DNA of 64,000 nucleotides. Source: Welwitschia mirabilis. Its lineage: Eukaryota; Gnetophyta; Gnetopsida; Welwitschiales. Of this stretch, positions 35,520-47,418 are shown piece by piece; the stretch's first letter is position 1, and every line of letters begins with the position of its first letter. The notes below the pieces were generated by a model, which had not been told where the DNA came from, did not search any database, and saw nothing but the letters and a program-made list of their open reading frames with translations. The stretch covers positions 151,944,474-152,008,473 of the forward strand of contig JBOZIK010000001.1 in NCBI GenBank assembly GCA_051453625.1. The letters are read 5' to 3'. The position numbers and the translations under genes were made by a program.

Positions 35520-36480
35520 ATTAGATTTCTTAGCTTTCTCCTCTGATCCTTCTGCTTCTTTCTCTTTCTCTTCTTCGATAGCATTTTGCGTTGAGCTTCT
35601 GGCTTCCTATGAAGTATCTGCAATTTCATATCCAACTGTAATTAAAGCTTTTTTCATATGCCTAGTATAAGAGTCTATTTACCTTAGGTATGAAAGAGTT
35701 TCCTCTAGTGAGGCTTGATTAAGAGAAGGAGATTTTGAGGATTTATTAGAACCTATAAGGATATGCATGTGAGACAATTTCTCACACCCAATGGATAATA
35801 TTGGGTTAAGGGTTTCTAGCTTTAGATGAAATTGAACTTTATACAGATGACAAATATTGGTAATTAACACTAAGTAAGATAGAGCCTTAGTCCTATGATA
35901 CTCTAACTGAGAGACCATATTCTTTAGTATGATGCAAGGGCATCAATAGAGTTTCTAATTCCTACCAAGTACATCAAATAGGCCCTATAGTTAAAGGTCT
36001 CATCATGATGATCAGCCAAATGCAAAAAATTATAGGTAAATACTAAATGTAAAACCTTGTACTTGGGGTAAGAAGATAAGTAGAAAGGGTGGTTTTCCAC
36101 TTGTGAAACTTACCACAAAGTTTTCTTATTACATTTTTTTTATCATCCATGGAGTCACAAAGAAGTTAAAACTCATTATAGTCTCCTCTTGGAAGATTAG
36201 TAACAACAGCAATGTAGTTTGTAATAACCATCATCTTGTTTTCTAAGACCAGAGTTTCCAAGGTAAACATCCTAGTAAAAAAAGGATAAGCAACACCTGA
36301 AACATCAAGAAAATAGAAAATATCTAGATCTTGCAAAAGTTGCACCACATCTTTAAGTTCCTTGAGCTCTGTAATGGCATCAACCCTTTCTTAGCACACT
36401 AGCTTCCTCTCAAACTCCTTAGAGAACTTATCTAAAGCTTTTTTAAATATTCCCTAGTAGAAATATGAAGGATCTCTGCT
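35520..36480 (-). pseudogene. Extra post-pol ORF of Sirevirus copy 1 (plant transposon protein-like)
   Basis: Lies between RNase H and the 3' LTR, in the same sense as pol. Order on the - strand: FERKLVC, then ELKELKDVVQLLQDLDIFYF, GVAYPFFTRMF, then ITNYIAVVTNLPRGDYNEF, then after a break LADHHDETFNYRAYLMYLVG. NICHLYKVQFHLKLETLNPI and QASLEETLSYLR follow, with a Glu/Lys/Ser-rich tail. This layout resembles the 'putative plant transposon protein' family often found with plant retroelements (inference from memory). In Sireviruses this position is where env-like frames occur; no signal peptide or membrane span is evident here. Broken by stops and frameshifts. Confidence 0.55.
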
Positions 36481-36879
36481 AGTAACTTCTTTTGATGGCT
36501 TCTAGAGGGATACTCAACCATTACACCACATGGAATAAGCTTAGAGATAAGAAAAACCTAAAAGAAAAACTAGAATTAAAGGAGAAAAGTGGCTAGAAGA
36601 TAATGAAAAGGGTTTGAACTTTACTAGTTTTTAAAGAGAACAACGATTAGGTGAGATTTGATAAAGAAATCTGGTCTGCCACCAAATCTACCATACAATA
36701 ATCTTATAGGTCCAGTAAATTGATTTGAGGTTTGATTGACCCACCGAGATGTGGGTCATAATACTTTAGGATCTAGGAAACTAGGTTTTCAGTCTGGTCG
36801 ACCAATGACATCTGGTCAACCAAATCATACATCTAGTCAACCACTCTACAATCAGTCAGAGGATGAAGAGATAACTTCT

Positions 36880-37318
36880 AGTTCATTTTGAAGATAAAGA
36901 AAATTATTGAAATTTAGTGGTTTAGTAAATATATCTACAAGTTAGTGATCTATACTCATAAAATTCATAAAAATATTTTCTTTTTTAGCTTATTCTATAA
37001 GAAAATGGTATCTTAGTTTAATGTGTTTAATTTTGAAATGTTGAACAAGATTTTTAGAAATATTTATTATACTAGTATTATCACAAAAAATAGGAATCTA
37101 TTCAAAAATTACACCAAAATTCTTTAACATTTCCTTCATCCAAAGGAGATGAGCATAATAACTTCCTGATGCAATATACTCAGCTTTTACTATTAAAAGG
37201 AAAATTGAGTTTGCTTTTTACTAGTCCATCCCACTAAGCATGATCCTAATAGAAAAAAATTACCACTTGTGCTTTTTCTATCATCTTTACACCCCGTCTA
37301 ATCTACATCACTAAACCC
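36880..37318 (-). pseudogene. Copia RNase H, Sirevirus copy 1
   Basis: The - strand reads GFSDVD, stop, TGCKDDRKSTSGN, then LVGWTSKKQ, KAEYIASGSYYAHLLWMKEM. This is the Sirevirus-like RNase H pattern (the GSCCAQxLWMKQ region). Truncated at the gap 37319-37418. Confidence 0.85.
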
Positions 37319-37418
37319 NNNNNNNNNNNNNNNNNNNNNNNNNNNNNNNNNNNNNNNNNNNNNNNNNNNNNNNNNNNNNNNNNNNNNNNNNNNNNNNNNN
37401 NNNNNNNNNNNNNNNNNN

Positions 37419-38489
37419 CATCTATAATCTTTACAATCAAACTTTTTTAAGGCTCAGTCTTAACCTTTAGAAAGAATGTAATGCGGTGACAATGGCATGC
37501 CATAATGCATAGGTTTTACCAGATCTCTAGCTCAAGAATGATGTTTCTAAACTACTTGAGAAGATAGTACAATCCATAAATGTATAGTGAAGCTGATTGA
37601 CCAATTACAAATGGTAACAATAACTCTTTGTTTGTATTTAGTTAGATATAGTATGTCCCAATGAATTCTACAATGATTTCACAATGATACAAAAGTGGTA
37701 TAGTGATTTTGACTCTTGGAAAATATAGAGGAAAAGCTTTTTAGGGTTTTTACAAGTGAAAATATTCTTCAACAGATAAAAATGGGTGTTCAAATGGCTG
37801 GAAAAATCATATTTCTATCATGACTAATTGACCCCTTGAAATATTTGGTTGACTCCATCTAGCACCGTCACTGAAGTCGGTTGCCCTCATCTCCTTTTAA
37901 TCGATCCCTGTTCCTTATGGCTCCATGTCTGATTGACCCCTTAGGGTTTGATCAACCATAAGTCTGGTTAATTGCATATTTACCTGGTTGACCTCATGTC
38001 TAGGAAAATGTAAAACTATTTTATGGTTTAGATCCAATCGACCCCTCAAAAGTATGGTCAACCCCTTATTGATAAAGTATGAAAACATTTTACTCTAGAT
38101 CCAGTCAATCCCTATGGGATATGATCAGCTCCTTGATGATTGAATGTGGAAGATTTGATGCTTAGGTTTGGTTAAACCCTCTAGAATCTGATCGACTCCT
38201 TACTGATTGGATGTGAAAGATTTGATGCTTAGATCTAGTAGACCCCTCTAGAATCCAGTCTACTCCTTAGTAATTAGTTTATGATATTGTATGATTCAAG
38301 TACAGTTGACCCTTTAGGAATATAGTTAACCCCTTAGAAAGTACTAAGACTATGGGCTTAGGTTCAATTTATGATAAAATAATTTAACTTTTAATCTATA
38401 AAGATTAATGTTCTTTATAAAAGACATAACATGGTTTACTAAATAGAAAATGTTAGTTTGACATCAATTTCGCAAATATTAACTCAATA
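37419..38489 (-). repeat. LTR B (left part hidden in gap)
   Basis: Colinear with LTR C from about 45389 on. About 270 bases of LTR start are missing in the 100-N gap 37319-37418. Ends CTCAATA before the PPT. Confidence 0.85.
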
Positions 38490-38502
38490 ATCTCCCCTTT
38501 GA
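38490..38502 (-). promoter_or_regulatory. Polypurine tract next to LTR B
   Basis: The - strand reads TCAAAGGGGAGAT, preceded by TTTGTCATCAATG. This is the PPT context characteristic of Sireviruses. Confidence 0.8.
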
Positions 38503-38971
38503 CATTGATGACAAATTATACTTAGTTGAAAATATTAATTTGAAAAAATTTCCCCTTAGATAATGCCCATTAAATTTGCAAAAGAGTATTAAGCATCTAA
38601 TTCAATTAAAATATGTTTAAATATTTTCCAATAATAGCAACCAACATAAGAATTTTGAGTATAGTTTATGGAGCATGTAAAATCCATAAAATATGAGAAA
38701 ATAATTTTTGTTTAAGAGCTATTTAATAGCCATTAAGATGTAACAAAAATTATGGTGTATGATAAATTAAATGTGCATAATAAATAGAAGACAAAAGTGA
38801 TACAAAATGCATTTCCATTACTTAATATTAAGCAGTACAAATAGAAAGGTACTCATTAAGAGTGATTACATTTGATAAAAACTAAGAAGTACTACTAAAA
38901 ATTCTAAAAATGTTTGATACTAATCAATAAAAAGTTAAAAATATAACTAACTATTTCTTTTCCTTTTAACA

Positions 38972-40080
38972 TCAATGATAAAGGAGATAAGGAAAACAAG
39001 CACAACATGAAAACATAATAAAGAAAACAAGATCAATCAAATTCTTTGACTTCCTCATGTAATTCTTCTTCAGAATCTTTTTATTCTTATTCCTCTTCTT
39101 CTTGGCTTTCTTTTGCATTAAGCTTTTATCTTCCTTAGAAGTATTAACATACCCTGCCATGATCAGAGCTTCTTTCATACACCTGGTACGGGAGTCTATC
39201 CTCCTTAAGTGTGAAAGAGTCTCTTCCAATGAGGCTTGCTTGGGAGAAGAAGATTTTAAGGATTTCTTAAAGCCTATAAATATATGCATGTAAGACAATG
39301 TCACACACCTAATGGCTAACATAGAATTGAGGAATTCTAACTTCGAGTACAACTAAACTCTATAATGACAATAGATGTTGGTAATTAACACTGAATAGGA
39401 AAGAGCCCTAGTTTTGTGATACTCAAAATAGGAGATCATATTTTTTAACCATAATGGAAGGAGCATTAATAAAATGTTGAGTTCCCATCAAATACATGAA
39501 ATAGGCTCTATAGTTAAAGGTCTCATCATGATAACCAACCAAAGGTAAGAAATTATAAGTAAAAACTAAATGCAATAAATGGTACTTTAGGGTAAGGAGA
39601 GAAGTGGAGAGGGTGGTTTTCCACCTATGAAACTTATCACAAAGTTATCTCATTACCTCTATCTTGTCCTCTATGGAATTATGAAGGAACCAAAATTCCT
39701 TATAATCTACTCTAAGAAGATTTGCAATAGTATTAATGAGGTCTACAGTAACTCTGATCTTCTTCCCCAAAACAAGGATTTCTAGGTACTAGTGTTAGCA
39801 TCAAAGGAAGAATTGAAATAGAACATCCTAGTGAGAAAAGGATAGGTAGGTTTTGAGACTTCAGAAAAATATAAAGGATTAAGCTCATTTAAGAGCCTTA
39901 CCACATCTTGGAGTTATTTAAACTCTTTTGAAGGAACAGTCTACTCTTGGCATAGAAGTTTAATTCTTAGAAAACTTGTCCACATCTTCTTTAGACATTC
40001 TAGAGTAAACATATCTTGGATATTTGCTTGTTGGCTCCTTTTATCTCTTTCTAAAGGGATCCTTTGCCATTATAAACATG
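38972..40080 (-). pseudogene. Extra post-pol ORF of Sirevirus copy 2
   Basis: Same protein and place as 35520-36480. The 126-codon open part (39352-38972) shares SYMHIFIGFKKS, SPKQASLEETLSHLRRIDS and CMKEALIMAGY with copy 1, then has a Lys-rich tail. The upstream half is matched at the DNA level (for example GAGAGGGTGGTTTTCCAC). The shared location in both copies shows the ORF belongs to the element family rather than being a chance insertion. Confidence 0.6.
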
Positions 40081-40399
40081 TGATAAGATCTTAGAGATAA
40101 GAAAACTTGAATAAAAAAAGGCTAGATATGAAGGAGATAGGTGGCTAAAAGAAAATGGATAGGATTTGGACTCCACTAAAGTTTATAAGAAAGGGAAATT
40201 AAGTGAGATTTGATAAAGAAATTGAGTTTAGTACCTTACTATAATCCTACAATTTTAGTTGACTAATTTGAGATCTGATTGACTCGTTGAGATATAAGTC
40301 ACAATACTTTAGGTTTAGGTAACTAGGTTTTCTGACTAGTTAACTGATCACATCTAGTTGATTAAATTCTAGATCTAGTTAATCATCCTATAATTAGTT

Positions 40400-40900
40400 A
40401 GAGAATAAACATATAACTCCTAGATCATTATAAAGAGAAATAAAGTTATTAAAGTTTAGGGGTTTAGTGAAAATATTGACAAGTTGATGATTAGTACTAA
40501 TAAAATTCATTGAAATATTTATTTTTTCCACGTGGTTTCTAAGGAAATGTTGTTTCAATTCAATATATTTAGGTTTGAAATGTTAAACAATATTATTAAA
40601 AATATTAATTATACTAATGTTATCATAAAAAATAGGAACCTATTCAAAAACTATACTAAAATCTTTTACCATTTTCTTCATCCTAAGGAGATCAGCAAAA
40701 TTCTTCCATACTATTATATACTTAGCTTATGCTATTAAAATGGAAATTAAGTTTTGCTTTTTACTAGTCCATCCCACTAAGCATAATCCTAATAGAAAAT
40801 AATTACCAATTGTGCTCTTTCTATCATATTTACACCAATCCCAATCTATATCACTAAATATTACAAGATTAAAAGATGTCTCAATTAGGTACCACAATCT
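40400..40900 (-). pseudogene. Copia RNase H, Sirevirus copy 2
   Basis: DNA closely follows 36880-37318, including TACTAGTCCATCCCACTAAG near 40764. Stops present. Confidence 0.8.
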
Positions 40901-41840
40901 ATAATCACATGTGCCCTTTATGTATCTTATTAATTTTTTTACTACTTGGCTGGGTTTGGTATCTCATACATACATCAATACTAAACATAATATCAGGTCT
41001 ACTTGTAGTTAGATATAATAAGCTTCTTATCATACTTCTATAAAGCTTCTCATTGGTTTTTCATCTTCATCTAGACTAACTTTACAAGAGGTTGACATAG
41101 GCGTGTCAGTTGTTTTAGTATACTTTAATCCAAATTATTTAATTAAATCCTTTGCATATTTAGATTGAAAAATAAAAATTCCATTCTTTAATTACTTAAT
41201 CTATAATCGAAGAAATATTCTAACTTCATCAAGCATGCTCATCTCAAAATGTGTTATCATGATATTTGCAAACTATTTTGATAAAACTTCATTAGAGGCA
41301 CCAAAAATGGTATCATCCACATAGATTTGTATAATGGTAAAATACTTTTTCAAGTTCTTAACAAACAAATTTTTATCTCCTATTCCACAGATATAACCAT
41401 TTTCATCTACAAATGTGACTATCTTTTCATATCAATCTTTTGGATCTTGCTTTAACCCATACAAAGCCTTCTTAAATTAATACACATGATCAAATTNNNN
41501 NNNNNNAGGAGAATCTATAAATCCTTATAGTCATTCTACATACACTTCTTTATTTAAGGATCCATTTAAAAAGGAACTCTTTAAATCCATTTGATATACT
41601 TTAATATTTTTAAAGTTTGCATAAGATAAAACCATTCTAATGCTATTAAGCCTTGTAATAGGAGCAAAAGTATCACTAACATCAATACCTTTGATTTGGT
41701 TGTAGCCTTGTGCCACTAATATTACTTTATTTTTAATGACATTGTTTTCATCATCACATTTATTCTTAAAGATTCACTTAGTCCTAATAATATTTTTGTC
41801 CTTTGATCTTTTAACAAGCTTCCATACATCATTTCTTTTA
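40900..41840 (-). pseudogene. Copia reverse transcriptase, Sirevirus copy 2
   Basis: The - strand reads MAQGYNQIKGIDVSDTFAPI, then RLNSIRMVLSYANFKN and KVYQMDLKSSFLNGSLNKEV (41716-41531). An intact IYVDDT catalytic motif lies at about 41323-41312. A 10-N gap (41497-41506) and stops interrupt it. Confidence 0.88.
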
Positions 41841-41849
41841 AATTGTTGT

Positions 41850-43330
41850 AACTCATCATGCATGGCCATCATTCATTCTTCATGGGATTCTATTTCTTCA
41901 AACTTCTTAGGTTTAATTTGTAAAAGATAACAAATGTGGACTCATAAATACTTCATCGAGTTTCTCATCCTTATTGTTTAGCTAAGTTATTTAATAATAG
42001 ATCATAAAAGGTAATCTTTTAGCTTTTCAAACTTTTTAGTAGTGACTTATTTTATGGGAACTTTTGCTTCTTTTTTAGTAAAAATTTCTTTTTTTATGGA
42101 AGTACTTGGAGATATGTTTGCTTCATCATTGGAAGGGATAGATTTTGTGCTAACATCATCTATTTGCACATTTATTGATTCTTTTATAGTTAAGATTCTC
42201 CTATTAAAAACACGATAAGATCTAATTCTAGTTAAATATCACAAAAATATTACTTCATTGGCCTTAGATTCAAATTTGATTAGTTATTCTTTATTTTTTA
42301 ACATATATCACTTTCTCTTAAAGATTTTAAAATAAGAAACATTTGGTTGTTTTCATTTCCATAACTCATAAGGAGTTTTATCCATACCCAGATTAACATA
42401 AACTCTATTTATGATATAATACACAGTGCTAATGCCTTTAGTCCAAAAAGATTTTGGAACCTTCTTATCATTCAACATAGTTCTTGCCATTTCTTAGATG
42501 ACTCTATTCTTTCTCTTAGAAATTCCATTTTGTTGAGGTGTTTCAGGGGTAGATAATTGATGATTAATACCATTATCAATACATAACTTTTTAAATGAAT
42601 AGTTTTTGAACTCACCATCATGATCTCTTCTTATTTTGTTTATGGTATAGCCTTTATTGTTTTAAATTTTGTAGCATATTTAAATCTAATTTTTATATGT
42701 TTTAGATTTGTTTATAAGAAAGAAAACCCATGTATATCTTGAGAAATCATCAATCATGGTTAGAAAATAGCATTTAGCTTGTAAAATTTGAGTTTAAGAT
42801 GGTCTTACTAAGTTCATATGAAAAAGTTCTAAAGGCATGGTTATGGAAACTTGGTGTTTACTTTTGTGTGATGTTCTTATTTGTTTTCCTTTTAGCATGC
42901 ATCATAAAGACCATGTTTTTCAATATTTATTTTTGGATTCCTTTGACAATTTCTTTACTAATTATTATTTTCAAATAATTATAATCCACATGATCTAAAC
43001 ATTTATGCCAAAGATATTTTTGATTAACATAAGACAAATAATAAGCAGGAAATGATTGATTGATGTTATAAACATTAACAATTCTATTCACTTAGAGAAT
43101 AATATCATTTGTTTTGCCATGTCTAACTTCACATCTAGTGCTATCGAAAACAACCTTATAATGTTTGTTATAAATTTAACTAATGCTAATTAAATTATGC
43201 TTTAAACTATTAACATAAAAACATCATTTATTTTAGGTAAGTTACCTTCATCGATGCCTCCGATTTGTTTGATTTTGTCTCCTTTATTATCATCGAAAGT
43301 AACTTCTTCTCTATTAAAGTCATTCAACTA
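41850..43330 (-). pseudogene. Copia integrase region, Sirevirus copy 2
   Basis: The - strand has YDAC, stop, KENK (about 42890, the CDACQKGK motif), MISQDIHGFSFL (the DDFSRYTWVFFL block, about 42750) and KALALCIIS near 42440. Heavily interrupted; the catalytic Asp/Glu cannot all be read. Confidence 0.65.
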
Positions 43331-43689
43331 TTTGAATCTAAACTTGTCTTCCATCGTATGTAGAGAGTAACCAATGTCCAAATACTAGGTATTTTCATTT
43401 GAAACTTTGAAAGCTATTTGCATTAAAAGACTTTTCAAATCATTAGCTTTCACCCACTTAGTTCTTTTAGATTGATGTGGTATACCTCTTCTTGGAATAA
43501 ATTTAAATGGAAAGGTACTAGCTAAATTTGAAAATAACATCAATTTTCTAGCATTACAAAATAACTTTAAATGACTTAACTTACTACAAAAATGACATGT
43601 AACTTTAGAAACAAACTTATTTTGCCAAGTTACCTAATTTTGTTGATTTTATAGTATTTAGGGGATGAAACCAATACTTGTCTTATTAT

Positions 43690-44664
43690 GAGCTAGTTTT
43701 CATATTTCAAGCATCTATTCCAATTTAGTTGAGTTACTAGAAATGCTATTAACAAAATGTGATAAGTTCTTACCTCAAGTGCAAGCTTAGAATTTTCAAA
43801 TTTGACCATCGTGTATTTTGTTTCTAATTTATTCTTTTCTTTGGTGCATTTTTTCACAATCTTATTTAGATCATTTATGCACTTTGTCAATTTTTCACAC
43901 TCCATGTAAACTTCTTGATATGTGTCTTAAATCTCATTTTGATATTCTTCAATGAAGTCCAAATCTTCAAGTTTAGATGTACTAGGTAGGTTTTGTAATG
44001 GAGGCATAATTTCCATGAAGGAGAGCCTTCAATCTCCATTTGAATCTTGTTTGAAACTACTATTATTATTCTCATCTACATTGTCCCATGTAGTAATGAA
44101 TGAATATGTCTTTGACTTTCTTTATTCTCTTTTATTGTTTGGACACTTATTTGTAATGTGTCCATAGCCTTTACATATATTACATTGGATTTATTTCCCT
44201 TTGTGTTGATCTTTTTTGAACTTTGAATGACCTTTTTTTGTTACTCTACTTGGCTCATCTTCTTTTTTTCTTCCATGTAAAAGTTTCTTAAATCTTTTTG
44301 CTAGTAGAGAAACTTCATCATTATCAAGATCTTCATCTTATTTTTTTGATCTATACTCTTCCTACACACATTTCAAAGCAATACCTTTCTTCCTATCTTT
44401 AGAAAATTTTAATTTATAAGTTTGTAAATTACCTTGTAATTCTTTAAGTGCCATCATGTTGATATTCTTGGTTTTTTTAATTGCAGTAACTTTTGACTCA
44501 AATCTTTTCAGAAGTGATCTTAGGACTTTTTGAAACACCTTTGCCTCATTCATTCTTTTACCTAGACTTGCTATGGAATTTACAGTATCGGTAAGTCTGG
44601 TAAAGAATTCCAGTAAACTCTCCTCCTTATCCATATGAATGTCTTCAAATTTGAAAATAAGCAT
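43690..44664 (-). pseudogene. Copia gag with zinc knuckle and coiled coil, Sirevirus copy 2
   Basis: The first block (44664-44362) reads LLEFFTRLTDTVNSIASLGK, then KVFQKVLRSLLKRFESKVTA and ALKELQGNLQTYKL, the gag core of Sirevirus-type copia. Then CNICKGYGHITNKCPNNKRE (about 44200-44140) is a CCHC knuckle. The last block (43905-43693), CEKLTKCINDLNKIVKKCTK and on, is a predicted coiled coil, as in this clade's long gag. Stops separate blocks. Confidence 0.85.
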
Positions 44665-45105
44665 TTGGAGTTTGACCTACTTGACAATGGATGTCCCTTC
44701 ATGTGTAACTTTAAGGATGTCCCTTACTTTTTTTGCATGTTCATAGTTTACAATTCATTTAGACTCAACTGCACAAACTATACAAAAAATGGAATTAGGA
44801 GCATGGGCGTCTATGGTAGCTTTGGATCTATCTATGGAGATCCATTAGTTTCAAGTTATTAGAACTATAATGATATTACCATGGGTGTCGATTTTAGTCA
44901 GAGTAGGCATAGTATATCTATTGGAAATTATCTCTTTAATGTCCACATCTAGGGATCTAAGAAAGATTCTCATATGGTCTTTTCAACATGCATAGTTTGA
45001 CTCATCAAATATGGATGAACAACTAGTGGAAAATTCATCTGAAGGATTACTCATTTGTGGGTTACAGAGTCTAGTCCTATGAGGATCTAACATAAACTCT
45101 ACTAA

Positions 45106-45118
45106 GCTCTAAATACCA
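45106..45118 (-). promoter_or_regulatory. PBS of Sirevirus copy 2
   Basis: The - strand reads TGGTATTTAGAGC just inside LTR C, a variant of the tRNA-Met PBS TGGTATCAGAGC. Confidence 0.75.
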
Positions 45119-45120
45119 AA

Positions 45121-46525
45121 TGAAGGATTAAGAATCCTAGAGTGGGGGTAAATAGGATTATAAAAATTTAATCAAATAACTTTACAAAAATAACTTTGCT
45201 TGAAATGAACAATAAAAACTTGTGCAAATAATACTAAAACTATATTGAGAAACTAAAAAATAGACAGCATAAAAATACCAATGAGAAGTACATAAGATTT
45301 ATAGTGGTTCAGAAACCCCTTACTCCACTCTTGATAATCAGCTCTATCCAAGCCTGATTTGGATCTTGATTAATATCTTTCTAGGTATTTCAGGTTCACC
45401 TATAACCTTTACAATTAACCTTTTCTGAGGCTTAATCTTAATCTTTTGTAAGAAAGTGAAGTGGTGACAATGGTGTGCTAGAATGCATAGGTTTCATCCA
45501 TTTTTTAGCTTAGGAAAAGTATTGCTAAACCACTTAAGAAGATGATACAATCTAAATACATACAGTGAAACTAACTTAACCAAGTATATAATGATAACCA
45601 TAGCTCTTAATTCAACTTTGATCAGGTAAAAAAAATGCCAATGAATACAGTAAATGATTTCACAATATTCAAAAATGGTATAATGATTTTAACTCTTTGC
45701 AAATATATAGTGGAAGACGTTTAGGATTTTTACAAGTAAAAATATCTTCAACAGACATAAAATGGGATTATAATGGCTAGAAAAATCTTATTTCCATCAT
45801 GACTGATTGATCCTTAAAAGTCTGATCGATCCCATTTAGTACCATCATTGAAGTTAGTCAGCTCATGTTCTTTTAGTCGATCCATATTTCTTATGGATCC
45901 ATGTATATTTGACCCCTCAAGGTCCAGTTGATCACTTATCCTATCACTCGCGTATTCATCCAATTACCTCCTTAATTAAGAAAAATTGCAACAAAATTTT
46001 TTAATCTAAGTTTGATTGACCCCATAAATATTTAGTTAACCACTTGTTGAAAAATGATGAATGCTACTCTAGGTCTAATGGATCCCTTAGGAATATGGTT
46101 AATCCCTTAATGATTGGTTGTGAAATTTTAATGCTTAGATCTAGTCAACCCCTCAAGAACCTAGTCGATCCCTTGATAATCAGATATGAAAGTTTAATGC
46201 TTAAGTCTGGTTGATCCCTTAGGAATTTGGTTGACCCCTTGACATTGGTTATAAAGTATTAGATGCATAGGTTCAATTAACCCTTTTAGAATTTGATCAA
46301 CCCTCTAAATTTAGTTCATTTTTGTGTATGCTTTACATGATAGATTCATTAGAAATCCTATTAACTTATTTGGAGGGCATAAAAATTGATAGGTTTAGAT
46401 CTAAATTGTAATAAATTATTTTCACTTCTGACCTGTAATGATTAATATTTTCTGCACAAGATACAACATGTTTTGATAAATAGAAAACGTTAGTTTTTCA
46501 TCAAATTAGTAAATAATAACTAATA
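45121..46525 (-). repeat. LTR C (5' LTR of Sirevirus copy 2)
   Basis: About 1.4 kb, starting TGAAGGATTAAGAATCC. Colinear with LTRs A and B, includes the GTCGAC-type minisatellite. The right end is placed by alignment of AATAATAACT with LTR A. Confidence 0.85.
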
Positions 46526-47277
46526 TAGAAATTAATGTTGCATTTCTAACAAGTGTTTATAGCCTAGATGAAATTGAACATGTCATAATTAGATCATTAA
46601 AGCTACATTATTAGTAAGCATATATAGCCCCAATGTAGTTAATTAAACCTAATTAAGTAATTAATGTTATGCACATTTGGAGAAAAGATATATTATTTAC
46701 TTTTGTTCACCTTGACAAAGTTATTTTTTATGCACATTAGGGGGTCATTGGCTCATTAAACTATTCAAGATAAATCTTGTACCTATCAAAGGTTTTAGAC
46801 TTAAGAAATACATGCAAAGGTAAATCCCAACTTTTTAACCAAGTTTTACTAAAATTGGAGACCCTAATGAATGCATCTTAAACCAATACACTTGAAATAA
46901 GTGTAATTTTCCTTAAAAAACCATGAGTAAACTCAATTTTAATCATTACTTAAGTGATAATGAGATCACTTATTATTGATTTTTGATTAATGTACATTAA
47001 CTTAGGTCAGTAGGTCTCAGAAACGCATGGGCAAATGACTTAGGTGGACGACTTATGGACTTAATGAAGTGATTAGAAAATGGGTTAGATGAATGGCAAT
47101 GTTTAAATGGGGAATGAAATGAGTGATAGTGATTTAGTGAAGTACTCATGAGAAAATCATTCTTGGAAAAAAGATGGCTTCTAGGATGACTTATTGCAAA
47201 ATACTCAAAAAGATTATGACTATTGGGTTTGGAGTTAGAGAACTGATAATTAAATGATAGAAAGAATAAAAATTATT
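46526..47277. other. Non-coding AT-rich DNA
   Basis: No coding similarity. By position it is internal sequence of the Athila/Tat-like element, ending at the 100-N gap. Confidence 0.45.
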
Positions 47278-47418
47278 NNNNNNNNNNNNNNNNNNNNNNN
47301 NNNNNNNNNNNNNNNNNNNNNNNNNNNNNNNNNNNNNNNNNNNNNNNNNNNNNNNNNNNNNNNNNNNNNNNNNNNNNAGAGAACTGATAATTAAATGAGA
47401 GAAAGAATAAAAATTATT
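47237..47418. other. Gap with the same 41 bases on both edges
   Basis: 47237-47277 and 47378-47418 are identical except one T/G. They flank exactly 100 N (47278-47377). Probably two overlapping contig ends left unmerged, so the gap may be artefactual; a tandem duplication is the alternative. Confidence 0.75.

Larger units (their letters stand above)
33049..46525 (-). mobile_element. Sirevirus-like Ty1/copia composite: LTR-internal-LTR-internal-LTR
   Basis: LTR A (33049-35030), internal part 1 (35031-37318: extra ORF, RNase H), LTR B (37419-38489, start hidden in a gap), internal part 2 (38490-45120: extra ORF, RNase H, RT, integrase, gag) and LTR C (45121-46525). All are in - orientation. 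PPT of AAGGGGAGAT type and RNase H resembling Sireviruses support that clade. Internal part 1 lacks RT, integrase and gag. Either one element inserted into another that then lost its other half, or unequal recombination joined two copies. The 37319-37418 gap hides the key junction. Confidence 0.75.

Noticed and set aside
35679-39352. Treating the two related - strand frames as host genes (tandem paralogues)
   Set aside because: Both lie at the same place inside copia elements between RNase H and LTR, so they belong to the transposon.
34320-46320. Regularly spaced GTCGAC-like repeats resembling a CRISPR-type array
   Set aside because: The units are a decayed minisatellite inside plant retrotransposon LTRs. 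Spacers are not unique and no cas-like genes exist.
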